A DNA stretch of 15,540 nt from Rhodocyclaceae bacterium (GTDB taxonomy: Bacteria > Pseudomonadota > Gammaproteobacteria > Burkholderiales > Rhodocyclaceae): the NCBI GenBank assembly GCA_013821865.1, contig PNJM01000028.1:1-15540 (forward strand), given 5' to 3'. Of the stretch, positions 8,059 to 15,008 are shown one piece after another. The position numbers and the translations under genes were made by a program. Below the pieces are notes generated by a model. The model was not told the origin of the DNA and did no database searches. It saw nothing but the letters and a program-made list of their open reading frames with translations. Position 1 is the stretch's first letter. The number at the start of each line of letters is the position of its first letter.

Positions 8059-9123
8059 ATGACGGCCATCAACGTGGCGGTTACCGGCATGAATGCCGTG
8101 CCGGATAATCCCGGCGCCGGCCTTGCGGTCGCGCGTTGCCTGCGCGAAGCTTTTGGCGACCGCGTCCGGATCGTCGGCCTTGGCTACGATGCTCTCGATC
8201 CCGGCCTGCATCTCGGCGAATACTGCGACAGCGCGTACCTGCTTTCCTACCCGTCAAGCGGCGCCGAAGCGCTTCTGGCCAGACTGTCGGAGATTCACGA
8301 GAGCGAGCCGATCGACATGCTGCTGCCCTGCCTCGACGCCGAGTTGCCGCTCCTGGTCGGCCTCGCCCCCCGGCTCGCCGAAATGGGCATCCGCAGCTAT
8401 CTTCCCGACGCCAGCCAGCTTGCCCTGCGCGCAAAGGATCGGCTGCCGGAACTGGCCGAAACGGCCGCCGTCGGCACCCCGGAAACCCTTGCTATCATGC
8501 ATCCCGACTTCTTCCGTGACTGCGGCCGGAAAGGCTGGGAATTCCCGCTGGTCGTGAAGGGTGTTTTCTACGATGCGCGGGTGGCGGCGAATGCGGAGGA
8601 GGCGTCAGCCGCGTTTCGCTCCATCGCTGCCGAGTGGGGCTTGCCGGTGCTGGTCCAGCGCTGGATCGCCGGCGAAGAATGCAATCTCACCGCCGTGGGC
8701 GACGGAACCGGCGCCCTCCACGGCGAAGTGATGATGAAAAAGCGCGCTGTCACCGCCCGAGGCAAGGCCTGGGCGGGCGTTTCGATCAACGACGAGGACC
8801 TGGCCGGCATTGCGCACCGGCTGGTCGCCGCACTCAAATGGAAAGGGCCGATCGAAGTCGAGGTCATGCGCGATACGAAGGGCGGCTACCATCTCATCGA
8901 AATCAACCCGCGTTTCCCGGCCTGGATCTACCTCTCGCAGGGGGTAGGGCGCAATCTGCCGGCCCTGCTGCTCGCGCTGGCGTTCGGCCGGGAAACCCCA
9001 CCGCTTGCGCCACCCCGGCCCGGCATGCTGTTCCTACGCTACGCGCAGGAAATCATCGTACCGCTGTCTTCCTTCGAGGCTCTCATGATGGCCGGGAGGT
9101 CGGCGCAGGAAAGCGAAAGGTAA
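8059..9123 (+). CDS. ATP-grasp ligase (CarB/PylC-like)
   Basis: A 354-residue ATP-grasp enzyme. The family joins a carboxylate to an amine or thiol through an acyl-phosphate. The N-terminal Rossmann-like domain opens INVAVTGMNAVPDNPGAGLAVARCL, followed by a LLPCLDAELPLL segment. The ATP-binding region includes PLVVKGVF, LVQRWIAGEECNL and the magnesium-ligand motif LIEINPRFPAW with E281 and N283. The overall look resembles CarB-type and PylC-like amino-acid ligases rather than RimK or D-Ala-D-Ala ligase, but the acceptor cannot be read from sequence. The start follows the PqqD-like stop by 4 bp, and the next gene begins 3 bp after its stop, so it is central to the operon. Together with the adjacent PLP decarboxylase it suggests an amino-acid or peptide substrate. 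Confidence 0.85.
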   Translation: MTAINVAVTGMNAVPDNPGAGLAVARCLREAFGDRVRIVGLGYDALDPGLHLGEYCDSAYLLSYPSSGAEALLARLSEIHESEPIDMLLPCLDAELPLLVGLAPRLAEMGIRSYLPDASQLALRAKDRLPELAETAAVGTPETLAIMHPDFFRDCGRKGWEFPLVVKGVFYDARVAANAEEASAAFRSIAAEWGLPVLVQRWIAGEECNLTAVGDGTGALHGEVMMKKRAVTARGKAWAGVSINDEDLAGIAHRLVAALKWKGPIEVEVMRDTKGGYHLIEINPRFPAWIYLSQGVGRNLPALLLALAFGRETPPLAPPRPGMLFLRYAQEIIVPLSSFEALMMAGRSAQESER

Positions 9124-9126
9124 GAA

Positions 9127-10515
9127 ATGACGCAGCGCATGCCGTGGGTCAAGCCCGCGCTCACCCCTCACCGGGCGGGCGGCATGAACAAGTTCGGCGC
9201 CGTGCGCCCGCAGCAGCACCAGCCCGAACTGGATGGCGCGGCGATCGCGCCGCTGCTGGAGCAATACGGCTCCCCGCTCTTCATCGTCTCGGAAAAAAAA
9301 TTGCGCGAAAACGCACGCCACCTGCGGCGCGCCTTCTCCACCCGCTGGCCGAAGGTGCGCCACGGCTGGTCATACAAGACCAATTATCTGGGTGCCGTGT
9401 GCAATGTCCTGCATCAGGAGGGCGCCTGGGCCGAGGTCGTGTCCGAATTCGAGTACCGCAAGGCGCGCGCCCTTGGCGTGCCGGGGTCGCGGATCATATT
9501 CAACGGCCCCTGGAAGCCGGCCGGCATTCTCGAACAGGCGCTGCTCGAAGGCGCCACGATCCATCTTGACCACCTCGACGAACTCTACGCGGTCGAAGCC
9601 ATCGCGCGCCGCTTGGGAAAGCAGATACCGATCGGCCTGCGCCTCAATTTCGACACTGGCCACACCGAGCCATGGAGCCGCTTCGGCTTCAACCTCGAGA
9701 CAGGCGCCGCCATGGACGCCGTGCAGCGCATCGGCTCCAGCCAGTGGATGAAGCTTGCCGGGCTGCACAGCCACATCGGCACGTTCGTGCTGGACGTGCG
9801 CGCCTATGCCCGGCAAGCGCGCATCATGGCCGAGTTCATGGAAGCCGCAGAGCGCGAAACCGACTGCAGCATCGAGTACCTGGACATCGGCGGCGGCTTC
9901 GCGTCACGCAATGCCCTGCAGGGCCTGTACCTGCCGCCTGACCAGGTAGTGCCCAGCTTCGAGCAGTATGCCGAAGCCATCGTGGATGCCCTGTCCGAGG
10001 CCACGCGCGGGCGCACCGCGCTGGGCAAGCCCCTGCCGGTGCTCGTGCTGGAAACCGGGCGTGCGGTGGTCGATGACGCCGAGATTCTCGTCACCCGGGT
10101 CGTCGGCGGCAAGCGTCTGCCGGACGGGCGGCGTGCCGCCATACTCGATGCCGGAGTCAATCTGCTGTTCACGGCTTACTGGTACAACCACGAAGTCAGG
10201 CCCATGCAGCCGCTCGAGGGCCTGGCCGAGGAAACCGTTCTCTACGGGCCGCTGTGCATGAACATCGACACGGTGCGAGCCTCCGTGATGCTGCCGCCGC
10301 TCAACCTCGGCGACGCCTTGCTGATCTCCCCTGTCGGGGCCTATAACAACACGCAATGGATGCAGTTCATCCAGAACCGGCCCGCCGTCGTGATGGTCAT
10401 GCAGGATGGCAAGGTCGAGCCGATCCGCCTGGCAGAGACTCTGCAGACGATCACCGACATCGAGCGCATGCCGGAAACCTTGCGTTCGCCCTTCCCCGAA
10501 ACGCAGCCAAGATGA
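9127..10515 (+). CDS. Fold-III PLP-dependent decarboxylase (LysA/ODC-like)
   Basis: A 462-residue alanine-racemase-fold PLP enzyme, the class that includes diaminopimelate, ornithine/arginine and carboxynorspermidine decarboxylases. Seen: the PLP lysine in WSYKTN (K84), HSHIGT (214-219), the phosphate-binding loop DIGGGF (253-258), ETGR (309-312, where relatives have EPGR), and the substrate-side motif GPLCMNID with C377. LysA normally has CESxD here; the glutamate is replaced by methionine, so meso-diaminopimelate is probably not the substrate. The ATG at 9127 has AAAGG 8 bases upstream; a second ATG at 9184 begins nearer the homologous core and remains possible. The stop overlaps the next start as ATGA. 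It most likely decarboxylates an amino acid or a ligated product of the neighbouring ATP-grasp enzyme. Confidence 0.85.
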   Translation: MTQRMPWVKPALTPHRAGGMNKFGAVRPQQHQPELDGAAIAPLLEQYGSPLFIVSEKKLRENARHLRRAFSTRWPKVRHGWSYKTNYLGAVCNVLHQEGAWAEVVSEFEYRKARALGVPGSRIIFNGPWKPAGILEQALLEGATIHLDHLDELYAVEAIARRLGKQIPIGLRLNFDTGHTEPWSRFGFNLETGAAMDAVQRIGSSQWMKLAGLHSHIGTFVLDVRAYARQARIMAEFMEAAERETDCSIEYLDIGGGFASRNALQGLYLPPDQVVPSFEQYAEAIVDALSEATRGRTALGKPLPVLVLETGRAVVDDAEILVTRVVGGKRLPDGRRAAILDAGVNLLFTAYWYNHEVRPMQPLEGLAEETVLYGPLCMNIDTVRASVMLPPLNLGDALLISPVGAYNNTQWMQFIQNRPAVVMVMQDGKVEPIRLAETLQTITDIERMPETLRSPFPETQPR

Positions 10516-12650
10516 GTGCGGCCGCCTGGCAGCCTCCTTCGTTCGAACGCATCGGCCGCTCCCTGGCCAAGGCCTACGCCGCGGTTTTTTTCTGCCACTC
10601 CCCCTGGGTCGGCGCCTGGTTCGCCGCCTTGACCTGGTGGACGCCCCGCGCCGCCCTGGGCGGCCTGGCCGGGCTGCTGGCCGCCCTGCTGTGGGCCCGC
10701 GTGTTCCATCTCTCCACCGTAGGCCGTCTCCACCTGGTGAACGGCCTGTTGAGCGGCCTGATAATCGGCGCCCTTCATACCATCGAGGCCGCATTCTTTC
10801 TCTGGATCGCGCTGGCCGCCCTGCTGTCCACCCTGCTCGCTCATTGGCTGGCCGCACTCTTCTGGAAAACCGCCCGGCTGCCCGTCCTCAGCCTGCCTTT
10901 CGCCATTGCCTGCTGGACGGTTTTCCTGGCCTGGCAGGCCAACGCGCCGGCCACCCTGCCACTCAGCGCCCTGACAGCGGGAAACGTCCCCTTGTTCCGG
11001 CCTTGGCTGGACGACTTCTTCATCTCCATCGGCTGGCTCCTGCTGATTCCGTATCCTTTGGCGGGCGCTTTGGTTTTCTCTGGAATTCTGGTGGCGTCAC
11101 GCTACCTGGCTCTGCTGGCCGTGGCAGGCTATGCCGCGGGGATGGCCGCCGTGCTCATGCTGGGCGGCGGCGACACGCGCATGACCGCCTTCAACTTCGT
11201 GCTGGCCGCCATGGCACTGGGCGGGTTCTTCGCCGTGCCCGGTCGTGCCAGCTTCCTCGCCGCGATTACTGCAAGCGTACTGGCCGGATGGTGCGCCATA
11301 GCGCTGGAAACGTTGTTGCATCCCCTGCACCTGCCTTTGCTGACGATGCCCTTCCTGTGCGCCACCTATGTGATGCTGGGCAGCCTGGGCGCGCGGCTGA
11401 GCGCCCGCGAGCCGATCCTCACGCTGGATCATCCCGCCACTCCGGAAATCAATTACGAGCGCGCGCGTCTGGCGCAGGCACGCGGCGGGAAAGCGGACAG
11501 CCTGCCCCTGCAGCCGCCGTTCCACGGGGAATGGCGCATCACGCAGGGCTTTGACGGCCCGCATACGCACCGCAGGCCCTGGCAGCACGCGCTCGACTTC
11601 GATATTGCCGATGGCGACCGCAACCACGGTGGCGACGGAACCGCTCGAGAGGATTATTTCTGCTTCGGCGCCCCGGTCCTCGCGCCGATTGCAGCCCAGG
11701 TCGTGCGGCTGCGCGACGACCTGGTCGACGTCCTGCCGGGAGAGGTCGATGTCGCCAACAACTGGGGCAACTTTCTCCTCCTGCGCACCGGCGCCGGCCT
11801 GCATGTGCTGCTTGCCCACCTCAAACGCAGCAGCATCAAGGTGCGCGTCGGCGAATGGGTTGCGGCGGGCCAGCAAGTGGCCAGTTGCGGCAGTTCCGGC
11901 CGCTCCCCTGTCCCGCACCTGCATCTGCAGGTTCAGCTTGAGGAGCAACTGGGCAGCCCTACGCGGCCTTTCCATCTCACCAACGTCCTGCTGCGCGGCA
12001 AGAACCTTGCACGCGAATTCCGCCTCTTCCACCTCCCCTCGGCCGGCGAGGAGGTGAGCGCCGCACTGAGCGACGAGCGGCTGGCTGCCGCGGTGCGGCT
12101 GTCGAGGGATCGCGTGCTGGCTTACCGGTTTCGCACCTCTCCCGGGGGCGATGTCAAGCCCGTCACGCTGCGAGCGAAATTGACCTTGCTCGGCCAGCCC
12201 CGGCTGGAAACCGGCAACGGAGCATCGGCCGCCTACGAGGAAACGCCGGCCGTGCTCGGGTTCTACGACAGGAATGCCCGGCGCGATCACATGCTCGACC
12301 TGTGGCTGCTGGCGGTGGGGCTCACTCCGCTCTCCGCCGTGGCCGACCACTGGAACGACCGTCCTCCCGCACGCCTGCTGCCGCTCCCGGCCGGACAGCG
12401 GCTGCTCTGCGCGCTGCTGCGTCCGCTCGGCGCAAGCTGCGACAGCCGCTATCGCCGCAAATGGGACGAGGCAAGCGGCACTTGGCTTCAGGAGGGCGAG
12501 CATACCCTGCGACTTGCGCCCGGCTTTGCGTGGCGCTGCCTGACCCGCGCCTGGATCGAGCCGGGGCGGGGCATCTGCCGTCTTCGGCTGGAAATGCAGG
12601 GCACAGTCTGGGAAGCTGAGCTGGAATCCGGATCTCCTCCCCTTTCGTGA
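10512..12650 (+). CDS. Urea-transporter-like membrane domain fused to M23 metallopeptidase
   Basis: A 712-residue fusion. Residues about 1-300 are strongly hydrophobic, with around ten membrane segments, and resemble bacterial urea transporters (UT/SLC14): HLVNGLLSGLIIGAL, then LPVLSLPFAIACWTVFLAW and the repeated half later (LPLLTMPFLCATYVMLG). Residues about 335-500 are an M23/LytM-type domain: ITQGFDGPHTH, QHALDFD (H359, D362), a VLLAHLKR segment and the zinc motif PHLHLQV (H469, H471). In the canonical HxGxD motif histidine is four residues before aspartate; here H359 is three before, so the first ligand may instead be an upstream histidine. A further 200 residues follow without a motif I recognise. 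The start overlaps the decarboxylase stop (ATGA). The enzyme domain presumably faces the periplasm. Whether the channel part carries urea is not known. Confidence 0.85.
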   Translation: MSAAAWQPPSFERIGRSLAKAYAAVFFCHSPWVGAWFAALTWWTPRAALGGLAGLLAALLWARVFHLSTVGRLHLVNGLLSGLIIGALHTIEAAFFLWIALAALLSTLLAHWLAALFWKTARLPVLSLPFAIACWTVFLAWQANAPATLPLSALTAGNVPLFRPWLDDFFISIGWLLLIPYPLAGALVFSGILVASRYLALLAVAGYAAGMAAVLMLGGGDTRMTAFNFVLAAMALGGFFAVPGRASFLAAITASVLAGWCAIALETLLHPLHLPLLTMPFLCATYVMLGSLGARLSAREPILTLDHPATPEINYERARLAQARGGKADSLPLQPPFHGEWRITQGFDGPHTHRRPWQHALDFDIADGDRNHGGDGTAREDYFCFGAPVLAPIAAQVVRLRDDLVDVLPGEVDVANNWGNFLLLRTGAGLHVLLAHLKRSSIKVRVGEWVAAGQQVASCGSSGRSPVPHLHLQVQLEEQLGSPTRPFHLTNVLLRGKNLAREFRLFHLPSAGEEVSAALSDERLAAAVRLSRDRVLAYRFRTSPGGDVKPVTLRAKLTLLGQPRLETGNGASAAYEETPAVLGFYDRNARRDHMLDLWLLAVGLTPLSAVADHWNDRPPARLLPLPAGQRLLCALLRPLGASCDSRYRRKWDEASGTWLQEGEHTLRLAPGFAWRCLTRAWIEPGRGICRLRLEMQGTVWEAELESGSPPLS

Positions 12651-12693
12651 AACCGGGAGAAAGATGCGTTACGATTTGCAAAGGAGAAGCGCC

Positions 12694-13317
12694 ATGGTCA
12701 CGATCACGCGACTGATTGCCTGGAACCTTGCCGCGCTGGCGGCAACAATGCTGGTACCGGCCGCCTACGCGCAGCCGGATCCCTGGTCGGAATCGTATCG
12801 GCTGGAATATATAGGCAAGAACATCGAGGCGCAGGCCTTGGTCGAGCCGATAGCCACACGCCAGCCCATCAACGAATTCGCCATCATGCGCACGGCCTGG
12901 CTGCTGCACCTGCAGGGCAAATACGCAGAGGCCGAGAAGCGCTACCTGAGGGCGGTGGAGGTGAACCCGCGCTCGCTCGAGGCCAAGCTGGGCGTCATGC
13001 TGCCCCAGATGGCGCTCCTTCGCTGGAACGACGCCATCCAGAGCGGCCGCAAGGTTCTCGCGGAAAGCCCGTGGAACTACACGGCCCACGTCCGCATCAT
13101 GATCTGCGAGGAGGCGTTATCGCGCTGGGAGGACCTGTCCAGGCATGCAGCGGAGGTTTCCGCGCGCTATCCGACCGACGCAACGGTGCTGGTGTATTGG
13201 GCGCGTGCCGAAGCCGCCCTGAAACGCACGCGCAAGGCCAAGGAGGTCTACGCCCAGGTGCTGGAGCGCGTGCCGGGCCATATCGAGGCGACGAACTACC
13301 TCAGAAACAATCCCTGA
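12694..13317 (+). CDS. Secreted TPR-repeat protein
   Basis: A 207-residue protein with a signal peptide (ITRLIAWNLAALAATMLVP, cleavage likely after AAYA before QPDPW), then helical repeats of TPR type. One clear unit is AWLLHLQGKYAEAEKRYLRA followed by VEVNPRSLEAKL, and another is ARAEAALKRTRKAKEVYAQV followed by LERVPGHIEATNYL. Such proteins act as periplasmic scaffolds; no enzymatic motif is seen. I chose the ATG at 12694, which has AAGGAG 7 bases upstream and leaves a clean signal peptide. The ATG at 12664, with GGGAG 4 bases upstream, would add ten charged residues and is the alternative. It follows the transporter-peptidase gene by 43 bp and is probably the last gene of the operon. An envelope site matches the M23 partner. 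Confidence 0.8.
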   Translation: MVTITRLIAWNLAALAATMLVPAAYAQPDPWSESYRLEYIGKNIEAQALVEPIATRQPINEFAIMRTAWLLHLQGKYAEAEKRYLRAVEVNPRSLEAKLGVMLPQMALLRWNDAIQSGRKVLAESPWNYTAHVRIMICEEALSRWEDLSRHAAEVSARYPTDATVLVYWARAEAALKRTRKAKEVYAQVLERVPGHIEATNYLRNNP

Positions 13318-13351
13318 GGAAATACCGGCAGCCGCAGTGCGGGCGACCCAA

Positions 13352-14011
13352 TCAGTGAACGAGCCAGTAGCGCACCAGCTCGTGAATCTCGTGGTTGTAG
13401 GGCGCGTTCTCGACCGTGTCTTTGTATTCGTAGCGGACCGCGTTGCGCACCGCCGGGGAATACCACAGCGTGTCCTCGATTCTTCCGCTCCAGGAACCCT
13501 CCTGGCTCCTCCCGCTGTACGCTCCCTTGACCTCGATTTTCAGGGCGAAAAAAGTGCCGGCCGGAACCGTCACGCTTTCAAACCCGATTACCCGCCCCTC
13601 GAGGTCCGCCTTCACCGTCTTGTCGGGTTGTTTGGTATGGGCAAGGTCGACGGAATGCCTCCAGGTTTTTCCTATCTGCAGGGGAAACGCGAAATTCGGG
13701 TAATACGGCAGCGCTGTCTGCGCAAAGTCCCGGCCCTCGATACGCACGAGATTGAAATCCCTGTTTCGCAGGATGTCCGCGACATGAGTCCCATCCAGGC
13801 CGGTCGCCTCCAGGAAAATGCCGTCGGCGGCGACCTTCTTGACCTTGACGACCGAGACGTCCTCGAGCAACTTGCTCCAGCCATCCAGCTTGTTATAGAT
13901 CCAGACGTCACCCACCTTGACCGTGGGCCCATCGATAGACTCCGGCCGGCTCTGCGCAAAGGCGCCCGCCACGGAAATAAAACAGAGGGTAAGCAAAGCC
14001 AGCGCGCGCAT
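13352..14011 (-). CDS. Secreted hypothetical protein (DUF3108-like flavour)
   Basis: A 219-residue protein with a signal peptide (MRALALLTLCFISVAGAFAQ, cleavage near AFA-Q), then a beta-rich domain with many aromatic residues: VKVGDVWIYNKLDGW, FPLQIGKTWRHSVDL, VTVPAGTFFALKIEV, and a C-terminal part with IEDTLWYSPAVRNAVRYEY. The VPAGTF motif followed by paired strands and a WYSP turn recalls periplasmic DUF3108-like beta proteins, but I do not claim membership. It converges on the TPR gene, 34 bp from its stop. The ATG at 14011 was chosen because the signal peptide begins there; the longer in-frame extension to 14158 has Cys-rich, non-secretory sequence. No clear Shine-Dalgarno precedes it; a palindromic repeat abuts the start instead. 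Confidence 0.75.
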   Translation of the reverse strand: MRALALLTLCFISVAGAFAQSRPESIDGPTVKVGDVWIYNKLDGWSKLLEDVSVVKVKKVAADGIFLEATGLDGTHVADILRNRDFNLVRIEGRDFAQTALPYYPNFAFPLQIGKTWRHSVDLAHTKQPDKTVKADLEGRVIGFESVTVPAGTFFALKIEVKGAYSGRSQEGSWSGRIEDTLWYSPAVRNAVRYEYKDTVENAPYNHEIHELVRYWLVH

Positions 14012-14122
14012 GTCATGCCGGTCAGGCCGGCAGCTCGGGATCAATGGCTCATTATAGCCCCGGCCATACCAGTCGCAGGCCAGACACCTGCAATGCTGTT
14101 TTCCGGCAAACCCGGCATGACA
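14011..14122. repeat. Inverted pair of REP-like sequences
   Basis: TGTCATGCCGG (14011-14021) is repeated exactly in inverse orientation as CCGGCATGACA (14112-14122), 90 bases apart. Each arm is followed toward the centre by a second CCGG (14027-14030, and 14103-14106), giving a small REP-like unit in each half. The TGTCATnCCGG type of core recurs in many proteobacterial intergenic repeats. The left arm touches the start codon of the secreted hypothetical gene. Multicopy status is inference. Confidence 0.5.
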
Positions 14123-14210
14123 GACGGCAACGTTCCCGCCACATGCGGGGCGTGGCAAATCACTGTTCAGGGGGAAGGCGCTCGCCTGATCGCAAGCGTT
14201 TGAAAGAAAA

Positions 14211-14255
14211 TGGTGGTGATGGAGAGACTTGAACTCTCGACCCCCGGATTATGAA
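14211..14255 (-). other. 3' half of tRNA-Met(CAU): probable island attachment site
   Basis: On the minus strand this reads anticodon loop TTCATAA (14255-14249, anticodon CAT), the 3' anticodon strand TCCGG, a variable region, a perfect T-arm (stem GAGAG / CTCTC around loop TTCAAGT), the acceptor strand CATCACC, discriminator A and CCA. This matches the 3' half of an elongator tRNA-Met. The expected 5' half (D-arm and GGTGATGTAGCTC-type start) does not follow; upstream sequence is unrelated and cannot pair with the anticodon stem. Tyrosine integrases often cross over in the anticodon loop and leave exactly this kind of 3' copy. By geometry the island lies to the right, and an intact tRNA-Met should stand at its other end, outside the window. 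Confidence 0.75.
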
Positions 14256-14340
14256 GCAGATCAACGCCGCAATTCTAAGCGCCTGACCCGCCGCCGATAT
14301 TCGCCCCGGCGTTTGTCCAATATTCGCGCACCATCACCAC
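14213..14340. repeat. 10-bp inverted repeat and 11-bp direct repeats beside the att site
   Basis: GTGGTGATGG (14213-14222, inside the tRNA acceptor end) is matched by its exact inverse CCATCACCAC at 14331-14340. Between them, CCGATATTCGC (14294-14304) and CCAATATTCGC (14317-14327) are direct repeats that differ at one base, 23 bases apart. These could be integrase or excisionase arm-type sites in an attachment region; that role is inference from position alone. Apart from these repeats I see no gene between 14012 and the promoter at 14380. Confidence 0.4.
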
Positions 14341-14379
14341 GCCGAAACCCGCGCCGGTTCTAGGGGGTGTTTTTCGAAT

Positions 14380-14408
14380 TAGACACCCTCCCCCTACCCG
14401 GCTATCAT
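14380..14408 (+). promoter_or_regulatory. Promoter of the toxin-antitoxin operon
   Basis: TAGACA (14380-14385) and TATCAT (14403-14408) are each one or two changes from the sigma-70 consensus and are separated by exactly 17 bases. Transcription would begin near 14415. An inverted repeat GGGTGT (14365-14370) / ACACCC (14383-14388) overlaps the -35 box and is placed where an autoregulatory antitoxin would bind. Confidence 0.55.
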
Positions 14409-14441
14409 TGTTTTATTGGGATGTTCAATGGGGAATGGGCC

Positions 14442-14690
14442 ATGACCACACCTGCAACGCTTTCACAAACCGATCAACGCCGCCTGGACAAACTCGCCAA
14501 GGCAGCCGGCCGCACGCCTCAGCAGGCGCTGCGGTTCGTGCTGCGGGATGGATTCGAGGCCACCGAGCGCACGGTCAAGCTGGTGTCTGCCCGCATGAAG
14601 AAGGGGCGGACGATTCCGCATGAAGAAGTCAAACAACGACTCGACGCGTTGATCGCCGTCCATGCCGGGAAGAAGAAAAAAGCGGCTTGA
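14442..14690 (+). CDS. Putative antitoxin of a RelE/ParE-type module
   Basis: An 82-residue, charged, mostly helical protein. The N-terminal part (SQTDQRRLDKLAKAAGRTPQQALRFVLRDGFE) looks like a ribbon-helix-helix or related DNA-binding region. The C-terminal part has GRTIPHEEVKQRLDAL, a string found in many antitoxins, and ends in a lysine tail. The toxin gene overlaps its 3' end by 29 bp. I chose the ATG at 14442 because the promoter predicts transcription from about 14415, too close to serve the in-frame ATG at 14421 or the upstream one; the sequence GGGGAATGGG precedes it. Likely roles are neutralising the toxin and repressing its own promoter. Confidence 0.75.
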   Translation: MTTPATLSQTDQRRLDKLAKAAGRTPQQALRFVLRDGFEATERTVKLVSARMKKGRTIPHEEVKQRLDALIAVHAGKKKKAA

Positions 14691-14982
14691 GTGGCACGAA
14701 GAGGCTGTTGAAGAACTCGCCGAAGCTCTCGCCTGGTACGAGGAGCTCAACTCTGCAGCGGCGCGGCGGATGAGGTCCGCCATCCTTGCCGCGGCGGCTT
14801 CTCTGGTCGCGGAGCCGGTTTCGGTTCCCGGCCGACCGGGGATCCTCGCGGGCACCAGAGAACTGCCAGTCGGACACCGAGTGCCCTTCACGCTCGTATT
14901 CGTCCGTGCCGATCAAACCGGCGACTGCACGATCTACCACTGCCTGCACCAGGCCCGCGAGTACTTCAATCGACATGATTAG
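14662..14982 (+). CDS. RelE/ParE-family toxin
   Basis: A 106-residue protein with the layout of the RelE/ParE superfamily: an N-terminal helical pair (WHEEAVEELAEALAWYEELN, then AARRMRSAILAAAASL), followed by strands with a small-loop arginine (TRELPVGHRVPFTLVFVR) and a final strand with CTIYHCLHQAREYF. RelE members cleave mRNA on the ribosome and ParE members inhibit gyrase; the sequence does not decide which. It starts inside the antitoxin gene without a good Shine-Dalgarno, consistent with coupled translation. An alternative start a few codons later near LEWHEE cannot be ruled out. The pair is typical accessory cargo of an island. Confidence 0.8.
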   Translation: MPGRRKKRLEWHEEAVEELAEALAWYEELNSAAARRMRSAILAAAASLVAEPVSVPGRPGILAGTRELPVGHRVPFTLVFVRADQTGDCTIYHCLHQAREYFNRHD

Positions 14983-15008
14983 CCATTCAGTATTCCAAAG
15001 TTCGGCAA

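Noticed and set aside
11097..12503. 468-codon leftward open frame opposite the transporter-peptidase gene
   Set aside because: Antisense to a gene with clear membrane and M23 motifs; no motif of its own.
14211..14338. A complete tRNA, selenocysteine tRNA or tmRNA using the GGTGATG match at 14332-14338 as the 5' acceptor strand
   Set aside because: The acceptor strand would pair, but 128 nt is too long for a tRNA. There is no D-arm, the anticodon stem does not pair (TCTGC against TCCGG), and there is no long variable arm as in selC.
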